From: Gaeumannomyces sp. JS-464
Taxonomy: Eukaryota > Ascomycota > Sordariomycetes > Magnaporthales > Magnaporthaceae
Length of the DNA: 64,000 nt
Direction: 5' to 3'
Assembly: GCA_002197995.1 (NCBI GenBank)
Contig: NGZR01000005.1
Coordinates: 868,001 to 932,000 of the forward strand
The notes under the pieces were generated by a model. The model searched no databases and was not told the origin of the DNA. It saw only the letters and a program-made list of their open reading frames with translations. Below are positions 9,168 through 18,575 of the stretch, in pieces. Position 1 is the stretch's first letter; every line of letters starts with the position of its first letter. Both the position numbers and the translations under genes were made by a program.

Positions 9168-11944
9168 AAGGATTTTCGCGGGCACGCACCTTTTTTGCTC
9201 CCGCACGCACAATCCGATATCGGCCGGCATGCAATTTTTTATAAGGCTTTTATATAAAATAGGCTTTAATGCAAGACAAACAAAGGGAAGCAAATAAAAG
9301 TTATCGCTACTAGCAATTTATTAATAAACGATTAAAAACGCGGTGTTAAACCACCAAATTACATAGGAAAAGTGCAAAGGCACGGCGTTAAAACCGTTTA
9401 TTTAAGGCTATAAAAGTGCCTAAAAGCTTGTAAAAAGATTAACAAACTTGTTAAAAGACGGCGAAAGCGCTGGAAATACTGCAAAAGCCTTTTTAGCCGG
9501 CGTTAAGTTTAAAAAAGTGCCGAAAATAACCACCCGGTCGTCGCCAATCTCGTTAGCTTTATCCTGTGCTTATAAGGAGGTGTTTAACTCGTGTTAGGAG
9601 TAATCCCGCTTTGCATTAGTTTAAATACCCGTGCGGGTACAAGTGCCAGGCCGTGCCGCCGGCGCTTCGTTAAAAGGGCCGGTTTTTAAAAGCCGGCCTT
9701 TTTTAACCCCTACTGACTTTGTAAGCCGTAGTAGGGGGTTATGCGTAAAGCGACTGCCCGGGTGCAATTAAAAGCTATTTACGGCAGCGATCCGAAGGCC
9801 AAGGCTTTAGGATCGCGGCGTTAAGCTTTATGCAATGCAATAAACTCGTAAGCGCAAAGCAGGCCGTATTACGCACGCGTAAAACTGGTGCAAAAGCCGA
9901 TATTTAGGCCGGTTAGGTGCTTGCGAAAGGGGATCGTTAATAGGGCACGGAGGTTAATTTGTTCGAGGAGATTAAAACATTATAAAAAGGCTAAAAAGGG
10001 CAACTTTCCTGCCTACGAACGGCCGGCGTAATCCCACTTTACGCGCGCGTGGGAGGCTTTTTAGCGGTCCTAAAAGGCCGTAATTTTGTACCCCGTTTGC
10101 CTGCGAGTTGCTTGTTTAACGTGCGTTAACGTTAATCGAAAGCAAAGGTCGTACGTTTTAAAAGATCCGTAATTCCCTTTTGCCCCAGCGGTGCTAATTA
10201 CGCCTTAGTTATAGTTGTATTTAGTGTAACAACAAGCTTATTGCCTCCGGGAAAGCCAAACGGTTTGTTGCAAGTAGTTAATTAAGCTTGTTTGCTTAAA
10301 AAACTTTCCCACAAGCTTATCTATGGCTTTTTTATACGCTTAGCGGTCCCGGGCATAAATAACGTGCTTTTAAAAGGCAAAAAAGCCAGCTAGTGTATAG
10401 GGAATATCGTTAGGATCATGTTAGTAAGCACCCAGGCTTTGGGCAAACCAAATCCGTCGGTAATTGTTTTTAAAAGCACGCAAATCCTTTTGGTTAACCT
10501 CGTTAGGCCGGCCGTTAAAGCCCGGCTTTAACTTTCGTGGGGCCTCGTTTTAGGAATTTAAATCGGGGGTTTTCCAAAGGTTTTTACGGCCGCAATTTTG
10601 CTTTATTTCTTTTTTATTTAAAAAACGACGTCGGCGTTTATATAATAAACGCACAGTTGCATTTTGGCGAAAGGAAAACGTCGTTAAAAAGCGCTGCGAA
10701 ACCGGGGATTCGAATCCGTAAAAGCGATTTTAAAAGGCGGGATTTCGAAGGCTGTTAAGAAATCGCTAAAAATACTAAAAAGCTAAAAAAAAAAAAAAAT
10801 TCGGTTTCGTTATTTATTAGCTTTTAAAAGGCTAATATTGTTATACGCTCGTTGGTTAAAATCACGGCCGTTAAAAGGTGCATATTATTACGGTTCGTTT
10901 TATAAGTAACATCGATTTAAAAGCAGTGCGGGTTGGCTTGCAAAAAAAACAGCGTTTTTATATACCCAGGCAACTCCGGCAAAGGTAGTAGTTGTTTTTA
11001 AGTTTCGCTGGAGGAAATCCGGTAGGTTAAAGGCTTTAAACACGACTTCCGGATCTTTTAACACTCGTACGAAAGCTGCCGCGGGCTTATATCCGTTAAC
11101 CTCGGCTTTTTTATAGGCCGCCCTATATTTGTATAACGCCGAAAGGCTTTAAAGCACGTTGGGAAATCGGGCGCGGCAAAGGTCGAGTATCGAGCGGGTG
11201 CGGATAATAGAATTTTCGAACAAAAGGTCGAGGAACTTCCAGTGCGTACGGGTTAAAGCATTAGCTTGTTCGGCAATGGAGGGCCCAAGGGACTTTGCCA
11301 GGACGTTTGTAGGGAAAGGGCCGTAGCTTTAATAAATAAAGCTCGTCATTTGCTTTAAGCGCTTCCGTTAGCCTCGAGGCGTTGGGCAATAAAGCCGTAG
11401 GTGCAATTGGAAATCTGGGAAGTGCGGGTGCGAAGGAGGAGGCCCTGGGAGCCTTTAAGGCGTTGCCGGAAAAAACATCTGGCAGTAAGCTTTTTAAGGC
11501 CCTAGGAGTTGGAAAGGGACCGTTATTACTTTAATGCCTAAAGGGTTAAGATAGTCGGTTATAGCCTGCATAAGGTCGTGGTAGGTAGGGTAAAGGGTCG
11601 CGAGGATCGCGGTAGGCTTGGCGGTCCAAGGGAAGCCGTCCCAGTGCGTTGGGGGGTCCGACTTTTAATTAAAGGCTTCGGTAGCCTCGTCGGGAATTGA
11701 ACCCGTAGCTTTATCGACGTTAAAATCGTCGCTAAAAATGACGATAGCCTCGTTTTTGTTCATGGCGGCAGTTGTTGTGCGGAAAATACACGGGAAATGA
11801 TTGCCAATGGGCCAAAATGGCTAAAGATTGAAATTCCCGGCAAAATTGCGTGGTTCCGATACCGGAAAACACAGGGGCCGCACAGGCCAAAGTGGAGCGG
11901 AGTGCGTGCGGGAGCAAAAAGGGTGCGTGCCCGCGAAGAGCCTT
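9168..11944 (-). mobile_element. Mutator-like element (MULE), 2,777 bp, with TIRs and 8-bp TSD
   Basis: Left terminus AAGGATTTTCGCGGGCACGC and the inverted right terminus AAGGCTCTTCGCGGGCACGC pair over about 44 bp (9,168-9,211 and 11,901-11,944). Flanking bases are ATTAACAA (9,160-9,167) and ATTGACAA (11,945-11,952), an 8-bp duplication differing by one RIP-type G-to-A. 8-11 bp duplications are typical of Mutator-like elements. The minus strand encodes a MULE-type transposase relic. The right terminus almost coincides with the end of AT-rich sequence: balanced DNA begins just outside it. Confidence 0.75.
9930..11763 (-). pseudogene. MULE (Hop-like) transposase, decayed
   Basis: Minus-strand frame from an ATG at 11,763, beginning MNKNEAIVIFSDDFNVDKA, about 140 bp inside the right inverted repeat. 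Around 10,950-10,800 it reads IDVTYKTNRNNMHLLTAV followed by TILAFQKLINNETEF with one stop for Gln. This is the DxTYKTNxxxxPLL motif with the first catalytic Asp of fungal MULE transposases. Further on come NDVFLSPKCNCAF (second Asp region) and a C-terminal part with WLSRRQ and GSFKTYD, resembling the conserved K-x-x-A-W ... GNHxxxK segment. Stops are TAA/TAG, and some frames shift. A hairpin-rich stretch at 9,670-9,740 lies between coding end and left terminus. Family assignment is from motif order; not searched. Confidence 0.6.
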
Positions 11945-12033
11945 ATTGACAAAGGTTAACGTGGGGGAAAAGGAAAAAGAAAATCCAAAAAATCGCGCAA
12001 GGACGCGGGAGCATAAGCACAGCAACTTTTAGC

Positions 12034-12132
12034 GCTGTCACCTAATTCTCTAATTTTTTTATTTTCGATGAGTTATTGTAGGCTGTCACCTAAATGTCAC
12101 CTGATTTTTATATTTTGACTAGTTGTTGTGGG
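12034..12132. repeat. Two imperfect tandem units of about 48 bp
   Basis: GCTGTCACCTAA at 12,034 and again at 12,082, each followed by a T-rich stretch and a GAGTTATTGTAG / CTAGTTGTTGTGG-like end. A third TGTCACCT stands at 12,095. It lies in balanced DNA between the Mutator-like element and the HET island. Origin unknown; possibly an excision footprint or a local duplication. Confidence 0.55.
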
Positions 12133-12249
12133 GTTTTCTTCGGGGGGTTCGGCATAAAACCTTTCGTCTCTTCGTTCGTTCCTCACTTCGTTCCTCAAAG
12201 CAGAGCCTTTCGTTCCTTAAAGGCACACAATTTAGGACAGAAAGTATAA

Positions 12250-13004
12250 AAGCGAACAAAACAGATCCTAGAACGTTTTCGGTGCGAGGATCTTTGCCGA
12301 TTCATTCGGGCCCATCATGACACCGAAGTCGTGGAAGAAGTGGCCGAAGCTTTTCGGGCGTCGTCGTCCAGCCTCGCCGGCCCCGTCTGCCACGCCTTCG
12401 ACGAGTATGTTAAGACTGTTTAGCATTGCACGGCTTCTCGCAACTCGCATTCTCCAGCAGACGTTCGGTTATCCGATTAGGGAAATGAAGAACACGGATC
12501 AAAAGCGTCTTCGTCGGCCCCGCACGGGCCTGTCGGTCCCGAAGGGACCGAGGGCTAGAACCCCAGATAGATGCCCAACGGTCTCTTCGGGCCCAACGCT
12601 GAAGGCCGAAAACCGTATGTACCAGGTAGCTACGTACCTCCTCCAGGTCACCGAATGGTTTATAAAAGGGGGGCCAGTTGCCATGGTCGGCTCGAGGAAG
12701 TCTGCTTCCTTAAGCATCTTTTTAGCCTTTAGAAGATTTATCATACAATACAGAGATCACTCCTCCAAGCCGTCCTTAACCCATTGTTACAGTTCCTCCC
12801 TCCCTGTCTGCCGCCGCCGCAGAGGTCGCCCGACCCGCACATGCGAGAGTCCCCAACGATCACCAACCACCTGCAGCACCGCAAGCACTGCCTCCTGCTC
12901 TGCCCGCCAAATCCGCACCCAAACCACCGTCGACCGAATCCGTAGAGCAACCGACCCCTGTCCTTTCCGTGTCCGAGAGACTGGAACGCCGCGTACGACA
13001 GCCC
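12250..13004 (+). pseudogene. Unrecognised coding-like relic upstream of HET gene
   Basis: Two plus-strand stretches look like former coding DNA without a continuous frame. At 12,253-12,423 the frame reads ILERFRCEDLCRFIRAHHD and DTEVVEEVAEAFRASSSSLA before a TAG. At about 12,785-13,003 a Pro/Ala-rich frame reads ALPPALPAKSAPKPPSTESV before a TGA. Composition and codon use resemble the HET gene rather than the AT-rich flanks. I recognise no family. The longest single open frame here (12,317-13,042) is in a different frame from both and is not believable as protein. Confidence 0.25.
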
Positions 13005-13029
13005 TGAGACGGACAATGCAGAGCTTGTC

Positions 13030-15500
13030 ATGTCATACGTGAAACAACAATCGAACGACAGCGGCGTCGAGCCCGTTAATACAAACCATGACATAAACAA
13101 CCTCTGCACCAGATGTTCCTCGGTCTTTTTAGAAGCTCTGTCACACTACGACAGATGGAAGGAGATGTTCCGCAACTGCGATGGATCCGAGTCACTCGTT
13201 CATAATAATCTGCAGAAAACGCCAATCCAACACCATAGGTCCTTCTATGAGCTGAAAGAGGCCGCAAGAGCTGGGTGCCATCTGTGCAGCCTCATAGAGC
13301 TCTATTGCACTGGATACACTATCGACTCGGAATTTCCTATCGTACTTTACCTCGACCTTAGAGACCAAGGGGACCGGGAATACACCTTCCGTCTCTGCAC
13401 TGGAAAGAGTCGTACTGAGATCCACCTAGCCTTAAAGGGTAACTATGATTGCGTCCCAGTTTATCGTATAGTTGCTGAACATCAACCTAGGTACCGACGA
13501 TCTACCACCGCAGCAAGCTAGGACATACTACCATCCCAGCAGTGAGATTCCCGGGGCGACGTTCGACATGATTCGAGATTGGCTGCAGCAATGCGAGATT
13601 GAACACAAAGAATGTCGTCACAATTCGACGGTATGGATGCCTACAAGGCTAGTCGACGTTGGCACACTCAACTCGAGTACAGTTCAACTCATAGAAGCCA
13701 ACAACGGGCTTTATGCGCCGTACCTAACGCTGAGCCACTGTTGGGGTCGGAATCCCAAAATCTACCGGAGGACCACCGGGGGAAATTTTGAGGTTTCACT
13801 TGAGGAGTTGCCGCGAACATTCCGCGACGCCATTACGGCCACGCGGAGGCTGGGCTTCGCATACCTCTGGATTGACTCGCTCTGCATCATCCAGGATGAT
13901 GAAGCCGACTGGGAGCGTGAAGCTGCCAACATGGCAAGCGTTTATACCCACGGCGTTTTAAACCTCGCGGCGAGCTACTCTGCAGACAGCCATGGAGGCC
14001 TGATGTTGAAACGGGGTCAGGTTCATGTCACCCCATGTTGCTGGAAGCACAAGTCTACCCCGGTATCCTCCCGCAACCCTTGGGGAAGGTGGATGAAGTC
14101 CAATCAAGTTTGCTGGACTTTTGATCCCCAGTCCGAATTTGCTGAACTGGGCACTGGAAAACCTCTGCCACTTGTGAGCAGAGGTTGGGTGTTGCAAGAA
14201 AATGTGCTTTCGCCGAGGACAGTACACTTTTTTCCGGGCGAGATCATTTGGGAATGCCGCCGGCTGTCGGCCAGAGAATCTCTCTATCGCAGCTCCGGGT
14301 CCCCGGCCGGACTGATAGCTCACGAGCTCAATGGGAAAGTGACCGCTTCGCCAGAAACCAGTCCTGTCATCCGGAATGGGTTCAAGAACTTCTTGCGCCC
14401 AGATTCAGACGGTACGTATATTAAGCAACACATTAAATGGGCTGCGCCGAAATTAACGAGTCATGCAAATTAGATCAAAAATCCCAAAGCCGACTCTATC
14501 GCCAATGGTACGAGCTGGTCGAGCAGTATACTGAGAAAGTCCTGACGAAGTCGGAGGATAGGCTGCCAGCGATCTGGGCGCTGGCCCAGAGATTTCAAGA
14601 CACAACTGGCAACGAATACTGTTCCGGCCTTTGGAAAGAGGATCTCCTTACCGGGCTTTTGTTCAAGAGACTCCCGTCCCGACCCCCCAGTTGTCGCACA
14701 AGCCAACTCAGCCGCGGCCCATCGTGGTCCTGGGCTTACATCGAGTGCGGAGTCAAGTTTCAACATACGGCTTCGATCCGACCGCTCCCATCGAGTTCTT
14801 CTGCAGAGTCGAACTGTCTCCCAAAGGTATGCTTACAAAGACTTGTCATCGTTCCGACCGAGCCGCCGTCTTCTTCCATGGGTCGGACGTGCCAGGCTGA
14901 ACTGGAAATACGCACCCTTGCGCGGAGTGTGGTCGGTCGGCGCCACAATTGGAACCCACATCCTTCAAAGAGGGTTGCTGAAGCGATGGGGATGATTTGG
15001 GAAGGCAGCTGTCGCTCAGAAGTCTGGAGGCACTACGAGAGATTAAAAAGGGAGTACGAAAGCTCACACGCGGATACCACCGGTTCGACCGCTCGGAAAG
15101 CTCTCGCAGGGACGTATGGATCCGAGAGAGGGCACAGGGGCTCAGACACTTATTCGAGATGCACTCAAAAGGGACTGATTGTTACTTTGGTTGGTCCGGG
15201 GCAAAGTTTATGGAAGAGGAACGATGGGAGAAGAGAGAAGAAAGCCGGAAACGCGAAGGGGACAAGATTCTCGAATCTGGGCTTTTCAAGCTTGACTTTG
15301 ATACCGAGGAGTTAGCGAATGTATATGAAGGGAAGGCTGTGCTTTGTTTGCATATTGAGGGGAGATCTGGCTTGTTAGTAGAACCTGATGCAGGCTTTGA
15401 TGCCGGCTCACAGACGTACCGCAGGATTGGGATGTGCTCTGAACCAGAGGAAACGGATGGCTCGGACAAGTGGGAACCAAAAACAGTTACGCTTAGATAG
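13030..15500 (+). CDS. HET-domain protein (heterokaryon incompatibility type), four exons
   Basis: Proposed exons 13,030-13,438, 13,491-14,411, 14,474-15,053 and 15,110-15,500. Introns of 52, 62 and 56 bp all have GT-AG ends and keep the frame, giving 766 residues. The N-terminal part has the usual paired cysteines (CTRC, then GCHLCSLIELY). The HET core follows: YLTLSHCWG (about 214-222), LPRTFRDAI, YLWIDSLCIIQDD (about 261-273), DWEREAANMASVY. The C-terminal half carries the familiar LYRQWYELVEQYT, DRLPAIWALAQ, GLWKEDLLTGLL, PSWSWA and a final GLLVEP...YRRIGM block. HET domains belong to non-self recognition and cell-death proteins of filamentous ascomycetes; the allelic partner cannot be inferred. 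The first intron has a branch-like GCTGAAC. The third lacks a clear branch site, so its borders are least sure. No internal stop and no RIP: the gene looks intact between RIPped blocks. Confidence 0.85.
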
Positions 15501-16469
15501 CTTAGTTACCACCAAGGGTCGCGTTAACTCTAAACATTTAGGTCCTTAATGTCGGTTAAACTAAAGAATCCTCGGCGGACATGGACATATTTAGGGGTCG
15601 GGTTTTAATCAATTACAGCAAACCCTAAGCCAACTTTAACAAGAGTGAAATACACACTAACCCCATAAAGTGGTGCGGTAAGGGTAAAAACAAATGTAAA
15701 GTGGCACCTTACAGGTGTACCCGCCGGTGTTTAACCATTGGAAGGGTGTTTTATTCACAAAGAACCACATATGGCAAGGACGAGCAAGCGTGGAAAACGG
15801 CTTTTTCCAAAAGCTCCTAGCAACACTGCTAAATTTACAAGGGAAAAAATTACCTCACGCGACCGCCGCATCGTAAACGCGACCCGCATTTTTATTAAAG
15901 TGGTACCTGCAAATCCACTTCGTCGGCTGTTAAGGGTTTTTTAAACCGCGATTTTACGTGTATAACGCCTCGTAAACACGCAGGGATTAATTTCGTGCGC
16001 GACTTTGAAAGCGCGTATTTTTTCCCGTGCATAATCGTTCCGGCACGCGGTCGTTCGGCGAATCGCGACACCTTTTTCCACTTTAAACGCACTGTGTTAA
16101 AACACGCTGAAAAATTACGCCGTGAAAAGAAAAGCCCTTAGCGCAATTGCGCTAATCCAAAGGGGTATTTGCAAAAGCTTAATTTAAAAAGCGCAATTTG
16201 TACATACTTAAGCGCTAGCATAAAGCCGTTCCAACTTTATCCCGCTTTTAGCCTTACAATTTTTAAATTTCGTATAAAGCTCGCGTGCTTAATTAGCGAG
16301 CCCAGTTGCTTTTAATTCCGTTACGTCGTTTTACAATCGGGTATCGTTTCGGCTAAATCGACTTTGTAATATTACTGTTACGACCAGACGTACGGGCAGG
16401 AAGCGGGGTAAAAGCCTGGTAGCCCAAAGCGTTAAAAAAGGAGCTAAGTTAAATACGCTCCCACCCCGC
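15501..16469. other. HET 3' flank grading into RIPped repeat DNA
   Basis: Balanced sequence fades into TpA-rich sequence at about 15,850-16,100. A basic plus frame 15,738-15,944 (ARTSKRGKRLFPKAPSNTAK) and a minus frame 16,092-15,895 overlap it, and neither shows a known motif. Repeated GGTGTACC / GGCACCTTACAGG motifs at 15,690-15,735 could be the edge of a DNA transposon, but no partner terminus was found. Confidence 0.3.
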
Positions 16470-16783
16470 TGTTACAATTAGGGGTCTGCTTTTAAAATAA
16501 GGCAACTCGGGGGTGGATAGGACAGTACTAGTACGTTTGGTTGCGGGGGAAATGCGTAACTTAAAAAGATAATTTAATTGTTTGCCCCAGGGGATGCTAA
16601 AAAGCTAACTTAGGTTAACTAATGTCGAAGCCTTAATTAAAAGCTATTTAGGACGGTAAAGAACCCTTCCTTTTTATACTGGCCGTTTTCCCGCGAGTTT
16701 GGGTAATATGTTTAATATGTCCATAGCAAACATATTACTTAGCCTTAAGTGCTATATTTAATATGTTCGTAGCAAACATATCA
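16470..16783 (-). repeat. 3' LTR of gypsy M2 (314 bp)
   Basis: Minus strand TGATATGTTTGC ... TAATTGTAACA, TG...CA ends, flanked internally by the polypurine tract at 16,784-16,793. The family is the one at 3,071 and 8,349, but RIP is milder here (GGGGGTGG, CCCCAGGGG intact). The U3 part holds two imperfect palindromes of the form TATGTTCGTAGCAAACATA (16,718-16,736 and 16,762-16,780). A third stands just beyond the tract at 16,808-16,826. Confidence 0.6.
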
Positions 16784-17050
16784 CCCCCTTTTTGGCATTT
16801 TGCCTGCTATGTTCGTATCGAACATATTATTTTTTAAATTACGTAAAGTGGGTGCGGGGTAACCTATGTTCCCCGTGTGCTTGCTTACCCTTATAAGGCT
16901 CCTTTTTTTAAAAGCCTATTAGCCGGTCGTAATACCAGGTTTCCCCTTTTAGGCCAAATCCTTTTAGCTATATTTGCTATCCCTTTTTTTTGTTAATAGT
17001 AAGTACTTTCCTTTTTTACTATCCTTTCGTTTTTGTTTTATTCCTAATAA

Positions 17051-17940
17051 ATGTTTAATCGGGTGCAAAAACGGAAACCGTCGTTTTTTATAACCTCGAT
17101 TATCCGTCGCGATAATTTCCTTTTTTTTATTATCCGTACTGCCGTTTTTATACCTTCCTGTTTTAATTGTAAAGTTAACGGCTTTACTCGTTGTAATGCG
17201 TTTCCCGCGAATTACTTTCGCTGCGAGCGGTGCGTTTATTACGGTCGTTCGCGTTGTAACATTTTAGGGCCTTCGCTTAAGCATTTTCGTATTTACAATG
17301 TTTAACACGCCCGCGTAAAAGCGGAGTTAAAAGTTGCGAAAAAGGAGCGTTATTTCGTGGACGTTAAAATTAAGCGTTTGCGGAAATAAAAAAAACAATA
17401 ACGTGAAAAGCTTACACGAGCGATCCGTTATAATATTAATTTTATGAAAAAATTGAAACGTATCGAACAGGAAGAGGCCGATTAAAAGGCTCGCCGGGTT
17501 GCTTCGCAATTCGATTTATCCGTAGCTTTTGCCGCTTTTTTTAACTAGTAAGCGTTCGAAGTTAATCCCGATTTAAACCTGCTTTCCTTTTTTAACTTTA
17601 GTAAGGATTATTTTTATTAATTCGTTTTTTCGAACCCGTGGTATAACGTGTACCGCTTTTAAAATCTTTTAAAAGTCGTAAGTTCGATTTTTGCCAGGTG
17701 CATTTATTCGGATTTGCTTTTTACTTTTGGCGGCGAGTAAGTTTGTATAAAATTGTTTTTTTTTCGCTAACCGTTTGTAATAAACCCTTTTGCTTTATTT
17801 GGTTTTGGTAAATGTTACTTTGTTTAACCCAGTGGTAAAACGGTACCATTTATAATACCCATTTTATTAATTTCGGGTTCGATTTTCGGCTAAGCTAAAA
17901 GGATTAGCGATTTTTTTTTAAAAATATCGCGGGTATTTTT
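17051..17940 (+). pseudogene. Cysteine-cluster plus coiled-coil-like frame, antisense to gypsy M2 pol
   Basis: Plus frame with stops only at TAA/TAG. After a hydrophobic or unclear start it reads PSCFNCKVNGFTRC, then NYFRCERCVYYGRSRCNI, i.e. C-x2-C-x7-C ... C-x2-C-x7-C. It continues in the same frame into a charged stretch (ARVKAELKVAKKERYFVD, KIKRLRK, EKLTRAIRYN, KKLKRIEQEEAD, KARRVASQFDLS) that looks like a coiled coil. It lies on the strand opposite to the gypsy integrase, between it and the 3' LTR at 16,470. It resembles the zinc-cluster-like frames antisense to pol in gypsy K and copia I in this window. Function unknown; a nucleic-acid-binding role is only a guess from the cysteines. Gypsy A is inserted at its end. 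Confidence 0.5.
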
Positions 17941-18001
17941 TAAAAAAGATCGTTACTTTTTCGTCCTTTTGCTAGTTAACTTTTTTATAATTGTTTTTAC
18001 C

Positions 18002-18285
18002 TATTACGGGGTAAGCCGAAAGCTTATACGAGGTAATTACGATAACCGTAAACGGTGGTTAAAAGTTAAAAGCTTATATTGCTATAAGGTAAGTATAACA
18101 ATTTTAGCTTGTTCCGGCAATTTAAAAATTGCCTTTTATAAGCTGCTTAAGTAGCGTAGCCCCTTTTGGGCCCCTTATTACGTGCTTGGAATGCTTTAAG
18201 CTTTCACGTAGCTCAGGCCCGTAAATAAAGCTAAAGCTTTTTATTATAGCGGTAACCCGCTATTATCGCGGCGAGCTTTTTTACA
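18002..18285 (-). repeat. 3' LTR of gypsy A (284 bp)
   Basis: Collinear with 33,988-34,271, 48,300-48,583 and 61,871-62,155. The minus-strand start TGTAAAAAAGC follows the polypurine tract. The unmutated form of the outer end is seen best in copy C (TGTTACGAGG on the plus strand). Confidence 0.85.
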
Positions 18286-18348
18286 TTATCCCCTTTTTAA
18301 AGCACTAACGTTTCGGCAACGCTTATTAGCGAAATGGTTGCGTCGAGG

Positions 18349-18537
18349 TGTTATAGTTCCGTGCTAGTGGCACGGGTAAAAGGTTTAAAAGTTACCCCTA
18401 AGCCGTTTTTATGCATATATAACTAGGGACAGCTTCCGGGACTAAGCCGACTTTTTTCCTTTTTATTCCTTTTCATTTTATAAAATAACATCATTTTGGC
18501 TCCTATTAGCCACTACTTATTAACTTAACCTATTACA
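18349..18537 (+). repeat. 5' LTR of gypsy K (189 bp)
   Basis: Starts TGTTATAGTTCCGTGC, ends CCTATTACA. It contains the hairpin CCGTGCTAGTGGCACGG and a TATATAA-like box (ATGCATATATAACTAGGG). The paired LTR is at 25,494-25,680. Confidence 0.9.
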
Positions 18538-18575
18538 TTTTTGTAAAATCTTTTCCCGAACGCGGGATTATAACC

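Noticed and set aside
12317..13042. 241-residue plus-strand open frame upstream of the HET gene
   Set aside because: It is Arg/Ser/Thr-rich in the way of a shadow frame. The two coding-like stretches in this region lie in other frames, and no motif is present.
16470..16689. Shorter LTR boundary with apparent CCCGC duplication (16,465-16,469 and 16,690-16,694)
   Set aside because: The right end would not be CA, whereas 16,783 ends in CA and is followed by a polypurine tract in the correct orientation.
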